From contig NZ_DS990556.1 in NCBI RefSeq assembly GCF_000155635.1, positions 1,171,051-1,235,050 of the forward strand: DNA of 64,000 nucleotides, written 5' to 3'. Positions 35,395 to 47,821 of the stretch are shown in pieces. How positions within the stretch are numbered: position 1 is the stretch's first letter; each line of letters begins with the position of its first letter. This DNA is from Cyanobium sp. PCC 7001. Lineage in GTDB: Bacteria; Cyanobacteriota; Cyanobacteriia; PCC-6307; Cyanobiaceae. The translations under genes were made by a program, and so were the position numbers. The notes under the pieces are model-generated. The model ran no database searches and had not been told where the DNA came from. It saw only the letters and a list, made by a program, of their open reading frames with translations.

Positions 35395-37006
35395 GTTCCA
35401 GGCCGCTGGCCTCGGCCACCACCTCCGCGCAGGAGCGGAGACTCCAGCGCTCCAGCCCGAGATCAGGCACAGGCTCACCGGGCTCGACGGCGTGGGGCAC
35501 CAGCTCCAGTTCCAGCACGCCGTCGTCGGGCTGATGCACCCGCAGGGCTCCGATCAGGCGGGCGGGGCGACGGTCCAGTGCCGCCGCCAGCCGCAGCAGC
35601 AGGGCCATGGAAAACACCGTGCGCCGTTGCTCCCGCTCCTCGATCAGCTGCCAGGACTCATGGCGTTTCTTGGGCAGGCTGCGGCGGTGATACCGGGCGA
35701 TGGCCGCCACCATCAGGTGCTCCGCCTGGGAGTAACCGAGCAGCTCGCCATGCCGAATCAGGTACCAGGTGTGCTTGTGGTAGGCCGAGATGTTGATGCT
35801 CTTCCCGCAGGTGTGGAGCTGGGCCGCCGCCCAGAGCAGCGCCCGGCCCTCGCCGCCGTCGTGGTGCAGCATCCCCCGGGTCTGGTCGTAGAGGCTGAGG
35901 GCGTAGGCGGCGACGCGGTCGGCCCGCTCCCGGTCGATGCTGTAGCTCTGGGCCAGGTGCAGCACCGTGCGCTCGCGGATGCTTCTCTGGAACGAGAAGC
36001 GATCGCCCAGCAGCTGGTTGCGGAGCATCCAGTCCACGATCAGCCCTTCCCGCAGCGCCCGGTCGCACACGACCAGTTCCGGGCAATCCAGCAGATCCAT
36101 GGCGGTCTGCAGAATCAGGGCCCCGGGCACGATGATCTCGGCACGGCGCTCGTTGATGGCGGACAGGCCCCGGCGCTGCTCCGGCGTCATCGCCAGCAGC
36201 CGCTCCACGAGCTGATCGAGCCGGGCCCGGGGCAGGCAGTAGCCCTGGAGTTTCAGCGGTGGCTTGGCATCCTCGGCAGCGGCCAGGGAGGCCATCGCCA
36301 TGGCCGTGCCGCTGGTGCCCACCAGGCGCGGCTGTTCCCCGGGCTGCAGGGCCCGCTTCACCTCGGCCACGGCCGGATCCAGGGCGCCCTGGATGTAGGC
36401 CTGCAGGAAGCGGCGGCGCTCCGTGGGGAGCGGTTCCTGCTGGCAGAACTCCCGCTGCAACCGCACAGCCCCGATGCGGGTGCTGGTGAGCGCGCGGGCG
36501 TCCCGCCCGTCGCCGAGCACCAGTTCGGTGGAGCCGCCGCCGATGTCGAGGATCAGGTGGGGCTGCTCGCCGAAGCTCATGCCGGAGAGCACGCCCAGAT
36601 AGATCAGGCGGGCCTCTTCCGGGCCACTCACCAGATCCACCGTGAGGCCGAGCTGGTCGTCGAGGGCCTGGAGGAAATCACGGCCGTTGGGGGCCTCCCG
36701 CACGGCGCTGGTGGCCGCCGTGACGATCTGCTCGACGCCATGGCTTTCGGCCAGGGCCTTGTCATGACGGAGGGTGCGGAAGGCCCGCTCGATCGAGGCA
36801 GGGCTCAGGTCCCCCGTCTCCGGGTCCCGCTCACCCAGGCGGGTGGTGGCCTTCTCGGCGAGCAGCACCGAGAAGCTGCGCAGGGCCTCATCCACCTCGG
36901 CGATCAGCAGGTGGATGGAATTGGTGCCGATGTCGATGGCAGCCACCCGGCGGCGATCGGTACGCGGGGCGGTGGACGACTCAGCCATCGAACTGGTGAC
37001 AGCCAT
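35375..37006 (-). CDS. ppx: exopolyphosphatase / guanosine pentaphosphatase family
   Basis: ASKHA-fold phosphatase that releases phosphate from polyphosphate, or pppGpp. The N-terminal motif is AIDIGTNSIHLLIAEV, with LDIGGGSTELVLGD as the second. A C-terminal HD-like helical domain holds HTCGKSI and HDGGEG segments. 543 residues is typical for a Ppx with the C-terminal extension. ATG 37006 faces away from the UbiA gene with a 61-nt gap. Confidence 0.95.
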   Translation of the reverse strand: MAVTSSMAESSTAPRTDRRRVAAIDIGTNSIHLLIAEVDEALRSFSVLLAEKATTRLGERDPETGDLSPASIERAFRTLRHDKALAESHGVEQIVTAATSAVREAPNGRDFLQALDDQLGLTVDLVSGPEEARLIYLGVLSGMSFGEQPHLILDIGGGSTELVLGDGRDARALTSTRIGAVRLQREFCQQEPLPTERRRFLQAYIQGALDPAVAEVKRALQPGEQPRLVGTSGTAMAMASLAAAEDAKPPLKLQGYCLPRARLDQLVERLLAMTPEQRRGLSAINERRAEIIVPGALILQTAMDLLDCPELVVCDRALREGLIVDWMLRNQLLGDRFSFQRSIRERTVLHLAQSYSIDRERADRVAAYALSLYDQTRGMLHHDGGEGRALLWAAAQLHTCGKSINISAYHKHTWYLIRHGELLGYSQAEHLMVAAIARYHRRSLPKKRHESWQLIEEREQRRTVFSMALLLRLAAALDRRPARLIGALRVHQPDDGVLELELVPHAVEPGEPVPDLGLERWSLRSCAEVVAEASGLELRVREP

Positions 37007-37067
37007 GGCGGGCTCAGTTTGGCACCGTGTCCTGCCGCCCTAGCGTTCGGCGCGGCGATGGGGAGGC

Positions 37068-38018
37068 ATGGACGACGCCGCACGCGACAGGGGAGCGGCC
37101 AGCCGCACCGCCCGCAGGCTGCGGGCCTGGCTGGAGCTGGTGCGCTGGCACAAGCCCAGTGGCCGCCTGATCCTGCTCATCCCGGCCGGCTGGAGCCTCT
37201 GGCTGCTGCCCCAGGGCCCCCCTGACACGCCGCTGGTGCTGGCGGTGGTGATCGGTGGTCTGGCCGTGAGCGCGGCGGGATGCATCGCCAATGACCTGTG
37301 GGACCGGCGCATCGATCCCCAGGTGGAGCGCACCCGCCAGCGGCCGCTCGCCTCCGGCCGGGTGGGGGTGGCTGAGGCCGTGCTGCTGCTGCTGTTGGCC
37401 CTGCTGCTGGCCCTGGCGGTGGTGCTGTGGGGGCTGCCGGCAGCCAACCGGGGACTCTGTCTGCTGCTGGCGGTGGCGGCCCTGCCGCCCGTGCTGCTCT
37501 ACCCCTCGGCCAAGCGCTGGTTCCCCTACCCCCAGCTGGTGCTGGCCGTGTGCTGGGGCTTCGCCGTGCTGATCCCCTGGGCAGCGGCCAGCGGTTCCCT
37601 GCAGGGCTGGCCCCTGGCCCTGGCCTGGCTGGCCACCCTGCTGTGGACCTTCGGTTTCGACACGGTGTACGCCATGGCCGACCGGGACGACGACCGCCGC
37701 ATCGGCGTGCGCAGCAGTGCCCTCAGCCTGGAGGGCCGGGCACCGGCCGTGGTCACCGCCTGCTATGGCGGCACGGGCCTGTGCCTGGCGCTGGCGGCCC
37801 TGACTCTTCCCTCGGGGGCAGGCGCGCTCCACCCCCTGGGCTGGGCCCTGGGGGCGGTGGGCGCCCTCGGCATGGTGCGCGAAGGCCTCGCCCTGGACCG
37901 CGTGCCCGCCGGGGCCGACGGGTTCCTGTCCCGCGGGTTCTTCGGGCGCCACTTCAGCCGGCAGGTGTGGCTGGGGGCGCTGCTGCTGCTGGCGCTGGTG
38001 CTGGGACGGCTGCCATGA
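37068..38018 (+). CDS. UbiA prenyltransferase, probably 4-hydroxybenzoate solanesyltransferase
   Basis: Membrane prenyltransferase, likely attaching a solanesyl chain to 4-hydroxybenzoate in plastoquinone-9 synthesis. The two Asp-rich motifs are NDLWDRRIDPQVERTRQRP and YAMADRDDDRRIGVRSSA, with about eight to nine membrane helices. 316 residues fits. A homogentisate-type substrate cannot be excluded from sequence alone. It overlaps ldcA by 4 nt (ATGA). Confidence 0.9.
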   Translation: MDDAARDRGAASRTARRLRAWLELVRWHKPSGRLILLIPAGWSLWLLPQGPPDTPLVLAVVIGGLAVSAAGCIANDLWDRRIDPQVERTRQRPLASGRVGVAEAVLLLLLALLLALAVVLWGLPAANRGLCLLLAVAALPPVLLYPSAKRWFPYPQLVLAVCWGFAVLIPWAAASGSLQGWPLALAWLATLLWTFGFDTVYAMADRDDDRRIGVRSSALSLEGRAPAVVTACYGGTGLCLALAALTLPSGAGALHPLGWALGAVGALGMVREGLALDRVPAGADGFLSRGFFGRHFSRQVWLGALLLLALVLGRLP

Positions 38019-38947
38019 GTCCGGCACTGTCCTGGCCGCCGCCGCTGCACCACGGCGACAGGGTGGCCCTGGTGGCCGCCAGTTCGGCCCTGGTGGGTCC
38101 GGGGGTGGTGGAGCGGCTGGAGGCGGGAATCGCCGTGCTCGAGGCCTGGGGGCTGGAGGTGGAGCGGCGGGCGCTCGAACAGCGGAGCTGGGGCTACCTG
38201 GCGGGCCGTGATCAGGAGCGCGCCCAGGATCTGCTGCGGGCGGACCAGGTGGGCGCCGGATTGCTGGCCTGCCTGCGGGGCGGCTGGGGCGCGGCCCGGC
38301 TGCTGGAGCAGCCCCTTGCCCTGCAGGCCCGCTGGCTGCTGGGGTTCAGTGACGTCACCGCCCTGCTCTGGTCCCAGCTGGCTCAGGGGAAGGGTGGCGG
38401 CATCCATGGCCCGCTGCTGAGCACGCTGGCGGCCGAGCCGGCCTGGAGCCAGGAGCGGCTGCGGGCGCTGCTGTTCGGAGCGCCGGTGTCCGACCTGCAG
38501 GGGGTGGGCTGGCGGGACGGCGTGGCGGAAGGTCACTTGCTGGCGGCCAATCTCACGGTGGCCACCCATCTGCTGGGCACCCCCCATGTTCCGGAACTGC
38601 GCGGGGCCATCCTGGTGCTGGAGGACGTGGGCGAAGCTCCGTACCGGATCGACCGCATGCTCACCCAGTGGCGCCTGAGCGGCGCCCTGCGCGGGCTGGC
38701 CGGCATCGGCCTGGGCCGGTTCACAGGCTGCGGCGACCCCGAGGATCAGAGCGGCGACGCTGCCCGGGACGGCGACAGGGCCACCCGCTTCAGCGTGGAG
38801 GAGGTGCTGCGGGAGCGCACGGCCGATCTGGGGGTGCCGGTGCTGGCCGAGCTGCCGGTGGGCCATGCCGTGGGCAATGGGGCTCTTCCCCTGGGCCGGC
38901 GGGCACGGCTGGACGCCTCGGAGGGCCGGCTCACCCTTCTGGACTGA
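38015..38947 (+). CDS. ldcA: LD-carboxypeptidase (muramoyltetrapeptide carboxypeptidase)
   Basis: Ser-His-Glu peptidase of the S66 family that trims D-Ala from peptidoglycan tetrapeptides during recycling. The nucleophile Ser lies in [10 protein letters not shown], and GIHGPLLST and [14 protein letters not shown] follow as in the family. The chain is 310 residues. It overlaps the UbiA gene upstream and the 3' end of the convergent ispD by 17 nt. Confidence 0.92.
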   Translation: MSPALSWPPPLHHGDRVALVAASSALVGPGVVERLEAGIAVLEAWGLEVERRALEQRSWGYLAGRDQERAQDLLRADQVGAGLLACLRGGWGAARLLEQPLALQARWLLGFSDVTALLWSQLAQGKGGGIHGPLLSTLAAEPAWSQERLRALLFGAPVSDLQGVGWRDGVAEGHLLAANLTVATHLLGTPHVPELRGAILVLEDVGEAPYRIDRMLTQWRLSGALRGLAGIGLGRFTGCGDPEDQSGDAARDGDRATRFSVEEVLRERTADLGVPVLAELPVGHAVGNGALPLGRRARLDASEGRLTLLD

Positions 38948-39641
38948 GGGCTTCGGCCGGCTGGCACCGGGCGGCCAGCACCGCCTCCGCCACGATCAGA
39001 TCGAAGGGGGTGGTGAGCTTGATGTTGGAGGGCGGCGCCTCCAGCACCCGCACACTCCGGCCCAGCCGCTCGAACAGGGCGGCGTCATCGGTGACGCTCC
39101 AGCCCTCCCGTTCGGCCACGGCGTGGGCTGCCCGCAGATCGGCCACCGGAAACCCCTGGGGCGTCTGGGCTGCCCAGAGCGCCCGGCGATCCGGGGTCGC
39201 CTGGATCTCACCCTCTCCATCCACCTGCTTGATCGTGTCGGTCACGGGGGTGGCGGCGATCACGGCCGCCCCGAACGCCACGGCATCGGCACAGCGGGCC
39301 AGCAGATCCGGCTCCACCAGGCAGCGGGCCCCGTCATGGATCAGCACCCCCGTGGCCTGGGGGGGCAGGGCCGCGAGCCCGCGGCTCACCGACTCCTGAC
39401 GGGTCTCGCCGCCGAGGATCCAGACCACCGGCCGGTCGGGGCGGGCGGAGGCCACGATCGCGGCGATGGCCGCCTCATCGACGGCCTGGCCCACGATGCC
39501 GATCCAGGTGATGGCCGGACAGGCCAGGGCCGCCTCCAGGGTCCAGGCGAGCACGGGTCGGCCCGCCACTGGGAGCAGCAGCTTGTTGCCGGCGGCACCC
39601 ATGCGGCGGCCACTGCCGGCGGCGGCGATCAACAGATGCAA
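38931..39641 (-). CDS. ispD: 2-C-methyl-D-erythritol 4-phosphate cytidylyltransferase
   Basis: MEP-pathway enzyme making CDP-methylerythritol for isoprenoid synthesis. The CTP-binding start [11 protein letters not shown] is followed by [24 protein letters not shown] and [11 protein letters not shown], all expected IspD segments. The start is a TTG at 39641, the only start codon close to the conserved N-terminus; the upstream frame is open but low-complexity. 236 residues is normal. Confidence 0.93.
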   Translation of the reverse strand: MHLLIAAAGSGRRMGAAGNKLLLPVAGRPVLAWTLEAALACPAITWIGIVGQAVDEAAIAAIVASARPDRPVVWILGGETRQESVSRGLAALPPQATGVLIHDGARCLVEPDLLARCADAVAFGAAVIAATPVTDTIKQVDGEGEIQATPDRRALWAAQTPQGFPVADLRAAHAVAEREGWSVTDDAALFERLGRSVRVLEAPPSNIKLTTPFDLIVAEAVLAARCQPAEALSPEG

Positions 39642-39711
39642 AGGCGTCTCCCCTGCCGGGGGCTCTCCAGGCTGGCTCCATACAATCAGGCCGCCGTGCC
39701 TGCCCCCTCCG

Positions 39712-40545
39712 ATGCGCGCCCTGTTCCTGATCCCGGGCGACAGCAGCCGGCAGCTCCAGGCCTTCCCGGCCGTCGCCGCCCTGGCCGGGCGGCTGCAGGC
39801 CGAGATCCAGGTGGTGTGCCCCGCCGACAGCGTGGGGCTCTGGCGCCTCCACCCGGAGGTGAGCCGGGCCATCCCGTTCAACTGGGCCAGCGCCACCCTC
39901 GCCGACTGGGCCAATCTGCTGGGAACGGTGCGTGAGCCCGACTTCCAGCTCTGCTTCAACCGGGCCAGCGGCCGCCAGGTGGACCTGATGCTGGCGATGA
40001 GCCACATCCCCACCCGTGTGGCCACAGGAGGATTCTCCGCCACCGAGCGGGTGGAGGAACCGGAGGGCGTCTGGCCCTGCCAGGCCTGGGAGGCCTGGCT
40101 GAAGCCCATCGGCGTGGCCCTCGAGGCCCAGAGCTTCCGTCTGCCGGTGGCGCCGGCGGCCCTGCAGGAGGCGGTGGCGGCGCTGCCGGCAGGCGATGGC
40201 CCCCTGCTGCTCCAGGCGCCGGCCGGTGGCGCCGCCGACTGGCCGGCGGAACGCTGGCAGGAGCTGCCGGAGCTGATCCGCCGGCGCCTCACCACCGTGC
40301 GCAGCGCCCGCCTGGCCGAGGGCTCCTGGCTGCAGAAGGCCGCCGGCCTCGCCAGCGCCGATGTGGTGCTGGCCAGCGATCCCGCCAGCATCGACCTGGC
40401 CGTGCTGCTGGGGGTGCCCCTGGTGGCGCTGGGCCGTCCGGCCTGGCAACTGCCCAGCCGCGAGGGGGTGAAGGCCCTGGGCCAGGCCGGCCAGCTCGGC
40501 GATCTGGGAAGCGCCGACGTGCTCACGGCCCTGGGTCTCGGCTGA
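39712..40545 (+). CDS. glycosyltransferase family 9-like protein (heptosyltransferase-type)
   Basis: Resembles GT-B fold ADP-heptose:LPS transferases: [20 protein letters not shown] at the N-terminus, [20 protein letters not shown] in the middle, and [20 protein letters not shown] near the C-terminus in place of the classic nucleotide-sugar loop. The usual early Asn-Gly-Thr and His residues of active GT9 enzymes are not clear, so activity is uncertain. 277 residues, somewhat short. It diverges from ispD and precedes fabG. Confidence 0.7.
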   Translation: MRALFLIPGDSSRQLQAFPAVAALAGRLQAEIQVVCPADSVGLWRLHPEVSRAIPFNWASATLADWANLLGTVREPDFQLCFNRASGRQVDLMLAMSHIPTRVATGGFSATERVEEPEGVWPCQAWEAWLKPIGVALEAQSFRLPVAPAALQEAVAALPAGDGPLLLQAPAGGAADWPAERWQELPELIRRRLTTVRSARLAEGSWLQKAAGLASADVVLASDPASIDLAVLLGVPLVALGRPAWQLPSREGVKALGQAGQLGDLGSADVLTALGLG

Positions 40546-40597
40546 ATCGGGGGCGTCCCCCCGTCGCCATACGATCGGCGCCAGTCGCCCCACCGCC

Positions 40598-41350
40598 ATG
40601 GCCGTCGCCGCTCCCCTTGAAGGTCAGGTCGCGCTGGTCACCGGCGCCAGCCGGGGCATCGGTGCCGCCATCGCCCGGGAGCTGGGCGAAGCCGGGGCCA
40701 CCGTGGTGGTGAATTACGCCAGCTCCCCGGAGGCGGCGGCCGCCGTGGTGGCGGCCATCGAAGCCGCCGGCGGCAAGGCCTGGTCCCACCAGGCGAATGT
40801 GGCCGATGAGGCCGAGGTGGACGCGATGGTGAAGGCCGTGCTGGAGCGGGAAGGCCAGCTCGATGTGCTCGTGAACAACGCCGGCATCACCCGCGACGGC
40901 CTGGTGATGCGCATGAAGACGGCCGACTGGCAGAGCGTGATCGACCTCAACCTCACGGGCGTGTTCCTCTGCACCCGCGCGGCCAGTCGCGCCATGCTCA
41001 AGGCCCGCCAGGGCCGCATCATCAACATCACCTCGGTTGTGGCTCTGTTCGGCAACGCCGGCCAGGCCAACTACAGCGCCGCCAAGGCCGGGGTGATCGG
41101 CCTCACCCGCAGCAACGCCGCCGAATTCGCCGGTCGGGGCGTCACGGTGAACGCGGTGGCACCCGGCTTCATCGAGAGCGACATGACCGCCGAGCTCGAC
41201 AAGGAGCCGATCCTCAAGTCCATCCCCCTCGGCCGCATGGGACGTCCGGAGGAGGTGGCCGGAGCCGTGCGCTTCCTCGCCGCCGATCCCGCCGCGGCCT
41301 ACATGACGGGCCAGGTGCTGCAGGTGGATGGCGGCATGGTGATGCGCTGA
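40598..41350 (+). CDS. fabG: 3-oxoacyl-[acyl-carrier-protein] reductase
   Basis: NADPH-dependent reductase of fatty acid elongation. The cofactor motif [12 protein letters not shown], the [10 protein letters not shown] segment, the catalytic Ser in [10 protein letters not shown] and YSAAKAG are all present, as is the C-terminal DGGMVM end. 250 residues is typical. It starts at ATG 40598, 52 nt after the GT9-like gene. Confidence 0.96.
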   Translation: MAVAAPLEGQVALVTGASRGIGAAIARELGEAGATVVVNYASSPEAAAAVVAAIEAAGGKAWSHQANVADEAEVDAMVKAVLEREGQLDVLVNNAGITRDGLVMRMKTADWQSVIDLNLTGVFLCTRAASRAMLKARQGRIINITSVVALFGNAGQANYSAAKAGVIGLTRSNAAEFAGRGVTVNAVAPGFIESDMTAELDKEPILKSIPLGRMGRPEEVAGAVRFLAADPAAAYMTGQVLQVDGGMVMR

Positions 41351-41406
41351 GCCGCGAGGCAGCAGGCACTAAGCACCAGGCACCAGGCCTGCGCACGGAG
41401 GCCCGG

Positions 41407-41592
41407 CTAGCTGCTGATCGGTTGGCCCAGCTCCTCCCGCAGGCGCCGGATCCGCTGCAGCAGCCGCAGGCGCCGGCTCCGCTCCGTGAGGGTGAAGTAG
41501 AGCCGCAGCGGCACGTAGATCAGGGCCATCAGCAGCCCCAGGGCCGTGACCAGCACGAACACCATGGCGCTGGGGGTGGAGCCGGAGTCCAT
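41407..41592 (-). CDS. small single-helix membrane protein (61 aa)
   Basis: Unrecognised. From ATG 41592 the protein has a short polar start, one membrane helix (SAMVFVLVTALGLLMALIYV), then a strongly basic, amphipathic C-terminal helix rich in Arg/Leu (ERSRRLRLLQRIRRLREELG). A longer reading to 41727 has a Ser/Arg-rich extension without conserved look. It faces away from groEL. Confidence 0.6.
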   Translation of the reverse strand: MDSGSTPSAMVFVLVTALGLLMALIYVPLRLYFTLTERSRRLRLLQRIRRLREELGQPISS

Positions 41593-41759
41593 GGCCAGGG
41601 CTTCGCCGGCCGCGGTGTCGAGGGCGGTGTGAAGCAGCTCTTCCAAAGCGCGTGCGCGGCTCCGGCTCCCTGACCAGACCCTACCGGCGCTGAGCTCCTG
41701 CGCCCAGGTGGATTCGGCTTTCCCCACCAGACCGGCCCCCCGGCCCCATGGGAATCTGA

Positions 41760-43439
<1,680 letters not shown>

Positions 43440-43476
43440 GCGGCCGGCCGCCGACGCCGCTCCGGGCCGGCGCGGT

Positions 43477-44160
43477 TCAGTCCTGCAGGGCGCGGCCGTA
43501 GGCCGCCACCTGCAGGTCGATTCCCGTGATCGCGGTGCCCACCACCACCGCATCGGCACCACGCTGGCTCGCCTCGCGGGCCTGCTGCGGCGAGCTGATT
43601 CCCCCCTCGCAGATCAGGGGCACCTCGCCCGGCAGATCCCGCCGCAGCGGACCCAGCAGATCCCAGGCGGGAGGCTGGCAGCCGGCGGTCGCCTCGGTGT
43701 AGCCATAGAGCGTCGTTCCCACCCAGGCGCAACCCAGGCGGGCCGCCTGCAGCCCCTCGTCCACCGAGGCCACGTCGGCCATCAGCGGAGCCCCGAGATC
43801 CTGGGTGGCTCGCTCGATCAGCTCGGCCAGCGGTACTCCCCCCGGCCGCGGGCGGGTGGTGGCGTCGAGGGCGACCACGTCGGCCCCTGCGGCCCAGACC
43901 GCCTGGATGTCCTCCCAGGTGGGGGTGATGTACACCGAGCAGCCGGCGTGGCTGCGCTTCCACAAGCCCACGATCAGGGCCTCGGGGCAACGGCGCCGCA
44001 CCGCTCCGATGTGCTCGGGACTCTCCAGCCTCACCCCGCGGGCCCCCTGGAGCAGGCTGGCCTCGGCCATGGCCGCAATCACGTCAGGCTGCCGCAGCGG
44101 GGAACCCTCGGGCGCCTGCACGGAGACGATCAGGCCACGGGGCCATGGGGCCTGGATCAC
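43477..44160 (-). CDS. nanE: putative N-acetylmannosamine-6-phosphate 2-epimerase
   Basis: TIM-barrel epimerase converting ManNAc-6-P to GlcNAc-6-P. It shows RGLIVSVQAPEGSPL, the catalytic Lys in GLWKR, VALDATTRPRP, and the phosphate-binding VICEGGI/AVVVGTAITG loops. 227 residues is normal. GTG start. Two nt separate it from the upstream hypothetical gene. No other sialic-acid genes are seen, so the physiological role may be amino-sugar recycling. Confidence 0.88.
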   Translation of the reverse strand: MIQAPWPRGLIVSVQAPEGSPLRQPDVIAAMAEASLLQGARGVRLESPEHIGAVRRRCPEALIVGLWKRSHAGCSVYITPTWEDIQAVWAAGADVVALDATTRPRPGGVPLAELIERATQDLGAPLMADVASVDEGLQAARLGCAWVGTTLYGYTEATAGCQPPAWDLLGPLRRDLPGEVPLICEGGISSPQQAREASQRGADAVVVGTAITGIDLQVAAYGRALQD

Positions 44161-44162
44161 GC

Positions 44163-44897
44163 TCAGCTCGCCTCCGGCAGGGCGTCGTCATGCAGCCAGG
44201 AGCGCAGGCGCGCCAGGGAGGCCGGGGCCGGGGCCGGCCTCGACCTGGGGGCGCCCTCGGGCGGCCAGCTGGCTTTCAGGCGGGGAATCAGGGCCTCGGG
44301 TTGGGGGAAGTCCGGCGGGACAGGAGCAGGCTCGGGGCGGGAATCGGCATCGGCATCGGCAACGGCGTCGGCATCTGCTTCGTAGTCGGCGTCTGCGGCG
44401 GCGTCTGCGGCAGCGGCGGTGTCGGGCTCCGAGGGGGACGCCTGCACCTGGCTGATGACGGCGGCGAGAGCCTGCTGTTCGCGGGCCACGTCGTCGAGCC
44501 AGGTGGGATCCAGCGAAGCGGCGGCGGCCGGCTCGGGCTGCTCCATGACGACGGGTTCCAGCTGGATGCCGGGCCATGCCCAGGGATCCGCGGCGGGGGT
44601 CGTCGCTTCCGTCGCCGGGGCGGCCTCGAGGACACCTCTGGCCAGCCCGTCGTCCAGGGCCTCCGGACGGTCCAGCTCCACCCGCACCAGGGAAGCAAGC
44701 CAGAGAGCGGCCTCCAGGCCCTGGCTCTGCGCCAGCCGTGAAGCCAGCAGAGTGTGGAAGGTGGCGATGCCGCGGCGATGGATGTACCGCTCGGCCAGTC
44801 GGAGTGCCTGACCGCCGTCCCGCTCCGCCACCGCCGCCAGCAGGCGCGCCTCCGGATCTGGGCGGTCGGGGGCGGGGAAGCGGGGCGGACGGGGCAC
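44163..44897 (-). CDS. hypothetical protein with Ala/Asp-rich low-complexity segment
   Basis: A 244-residue protein of unknown function. Residues 1-85 look ordered and helical (RLLAAVAERDGGQALRLAER, HTLLASRLAQSQGLEAALWL). The rest is mostly disordered and includes an Ala/Asp repeat (DADYEADADAVADADADS) encoded by GCATCG-like repeats around 44340-44410. GTG start at 44897. It sits between an ABC permease gene and nanE in a leftward run. Confidence 0.7.
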   Translation of the reverse strand: MPRPPRFPAPDRPDPEARLLAAVAERDGGQALRLAERYIHRRGIATFHTLLASRLAQSQGLEAALWLASLVRVELDRPEALDDGLARGVLEAAPATEATTPAADPWAWPGIQLEPVVMEQPEPAAAASLDPTWLDDVAREQQALAAVISQVQASPSEPDTAAAADAAADADYEADADAVADADADSRPEPAPVPPDFPQPEALIPRLKASWPPEGAPRSRPAPAPASLARLRSWLHDDALPEAS

Positions 44898-44911
44898 GGT
44901 GACCGGAGGGA

Positions 44912-45790
44912 TCAGGTGAGCTTGCGATCCAGCAGCGGCCGGATCAGGGCGAACAGGCCGATCGCCAGAACGGCCAGCACACCCAGGCAGTGACCCGCGG
45001 TGAGATCTCCGTAGGGAGCCTCGAGCACGGTGGCCGAGAGCGTGAGGTGGCCGGCGTAGGCGGCGCGGATCGGTTCTATGGCGAAGGTAAGGGGATTCAG
45101 GGCCGCGAGCCAGCCCAGCCAGGCCGGCATGAACGCCAGCGGAGCCAGGGCCGTGCTGGCGAACAGGAGCGGCAGATTGGCCACGAAGATCACCGCGATC
45201 AGCTCGATGTGCCCCGGCAGGGCAAAGGCCAGGCCCAGACTCAGCGCCGTGACGGCGAACACCAGCAGCAGCAGGGTGAGCAGCACCAGGGCCAGGCCCG
45301 AACCCCCGGGCCAGCCGTAGCCCAGCAGGGCGGCCGTGACCATGATCGCCACGCTCTGCACCAGGCTCAGGGCCGTGATGTAGAGCACGGAGGCCAGCAC
45401 GATCGAACTGCGGGAACGCAGGGGAGCCACCAGCAGCCGGTTCAGAAAGCCGAATTCCCGGTCGAACATCACCGGCAGGCCGGCATTGAGGGCACCACTG
45501 AAGGCGGTGAACACGATCACGCCCGCGCCCAGGAAGCGGCCGTAGCTCATGCCGTCCGGCAGCAGCCCGGCAGGCGCCTTGGCGAACAGGGCACCGAACA
45601 GGATCAGCCAGATCAGGGGCTGCAGCACTCCGGCGATGAGGGTGGAGGGGCGGCGCTGCAGCTGCACGAACAGCCGGCGGGTGAGGGCCAGCGTCTCCTG
45701 GCTGATCTCAGCCAGGGCCGAAGCTTCGGGAGGTGTCGCGTCCGCGCCGGTACGGGCGGAGGAGGACACGGCGGGGGAGGCGGAGGTCAT
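44912..45790 (-). CDS. ABC-2 type transporter permease
   Basis: Permease of a drug/lipid-type ABC exporter, with an N-terminal cytoplasmic helix (ETLALTRRLFVQLQRRPSTL) and six membrane helices over 292 residues. The segment FDREFGFLNRLLVAPLRSRSS is the conserved ABC-2 loop. It lies 6 nt downstream of its partner ATPase. Substrate unknown. Confidence 0.92.
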   Translation of the reverse strand: MTSASPAVSSSARTGADATPPEASALAEISQETLALTRRLFVQLQRRPSTLIAGVLQPLIWLILFGALFAKAPAGLLPDGMSYGRFLGAGVIVFTAFSGALNAGLPVMFDREFGFLNRLLVAPLRSRSSIVLASVLYITALSLVQSVAIMVTAALLGYGWPGGSGLALVLLTLLLLVFAVTALSLGLAFALPGHIELIAVIFVANLPLLFASTALAPLAFMPAWLGWLAALNPLTFAIEPIRAAYAGHLTLSATVLEAPYGDLTAGHCLGVLAVLAIGLFALIRPLLDRKLT

Positions 45791-45796
45791 CGGGGA

Positions 45797-46819
<1,023 letters not shown>

Positions 46820-46858
46820 CTCCCCACTCCCATGGCCATGGCAGCCCTGTTCCGCTGA

Positions 46859-47818
46859 TCAGCCGCCCAATGTAGGCAGCATCCCCAACGGCATGGAGAG
46901 GGCGTCGGCCTGGGGCAGACGGGCCAGCAGCAGCAGCAGGCTGATCCCGAAGAGGTAAAGGATCGACCAACGGAACAGGGACCGGGCGCAGCCGGGATCC
47001 TCCGGCCGGGCCACCAGGGCCTGCACGAGCTGCAGCAGTCGGCCGTTGAAGGGAAGCACCAGCAGCCCGTAGAGCAGACCGCCACTGGGAAGCATCCAAA
47101 CGCCGCCCAAACTCAGCACCACGGTGATCCAGGCATAGGTGCGGATGGCACGGGCGGTCACGGACACCCCCTTCACCACGGGGAGCATGGGGATGCCCAC
47201 CGAGCGGTAGTCGTCCCTGAGCAGCAGGGCCAGGGCCCAGAAGTGGGCGGGGGTCCACACCATCACGAGGGCGAACAGCCACCAGCTCGACAGGGACAGC
47301 CCCCCACTGGCCGCCGCGGCCCCCACCAGGGGAGGAATCGCTCCGGCCACACCCCCGATCACGATGTTCTGGGGTGTGCGGGGCTTGAGCAGGGCGGTGT
47401 AGAGCAGCACGTAACTGCAGAGACCCAGCAGCGCCAGGCTGGCCGCCAGGGCGTTGACCCCCACCACCAGCACGCCCACGGCCGCGAGCGTGAGGGCCAC
47501 GGCCATGGCGAAGGCCTGCTGCTGGGCCAGGCGGCCGGAGGGGAGCGCGCGGCGGCTGGTGCGCTGCATGCGTCCGTCCAGATCCTGCTCCCAGAGGCAG
47601 TTCAGCACCCCGGCTGCCGCCGAGGCCAGCGCGCCACCCACCAGGGTGCAGGCGATCACCGGAGCGGTGATGCCCCCGCCGGTGATGGCCATCCCGGCCA
47701 GGGTGGTGGCCAGCAGCAGGGGGATCAGGCGGGGCTTGGCCACCTCGAGCCAGGCCGGCAGCGCCACGGAGCGGGGGACCGTCGGTCGGGCCACCGGCAG
47801 GGCGGTGAGACTCACCAT
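46859..47818 (-). CDS. ctaB: protoheme IX farnesyltransferase (heme O synthase)
   Basis: UbiA-family membrane enzyme that farnesylates heme B to heme O for the aa3-type oxidase. The Asp-rich motif region reads [25 protein letters not shown] with the first motif changed from N-x-x-x-D as usual for CtaB. About eight membrane helices; 319 residues. It lies 3 nt after the ctaA stop. Confidence 0.95.
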   Translation of the reverse strand: MVSLTALPVARPTVPRSVALPAWLEVAKPRLIPLLLATTLAGMAITGGGITAPVIACTLVGGALASAAAGVLNCLWEQDLDGRMQRTSRRALPSGRLAQQQAFAMAVALTLAAVGVLVVGVNALAASLALLGLCSYVLLYTALLKPRTPQNIVIGGVAGAIPPLVGAAAASGGLSLSSWWLFALVMVWTPAHFWALALLLRDDYRSVGIPMLPVVKGVSVTARAIRTYAWITVVLSLGGVWMLPSGGLLYGLLVLPFNGRLLQLVQALVARPEDPGCARSLFRWSILYLFGISLLLLLARLPQADALSMPLGMLPTLGG

Positions 47819-47821
47819 GGT

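Noticed and set aside
35357-37225. A 622-codon + strand frame opposite ppx
   Set aside because: Antisense shadow of ppx, with His/Gln/Gly-rich composition and no conserved features.
44335-44415. Short GCATCG-like repeat considered as a microsatellite or CRISPR-like array
   Set aside because: The units are 6 nt with no spacers, lie in frame in a gene and encode an Ala/Asp-rich stretch, so this is low-complexity coding sequence.
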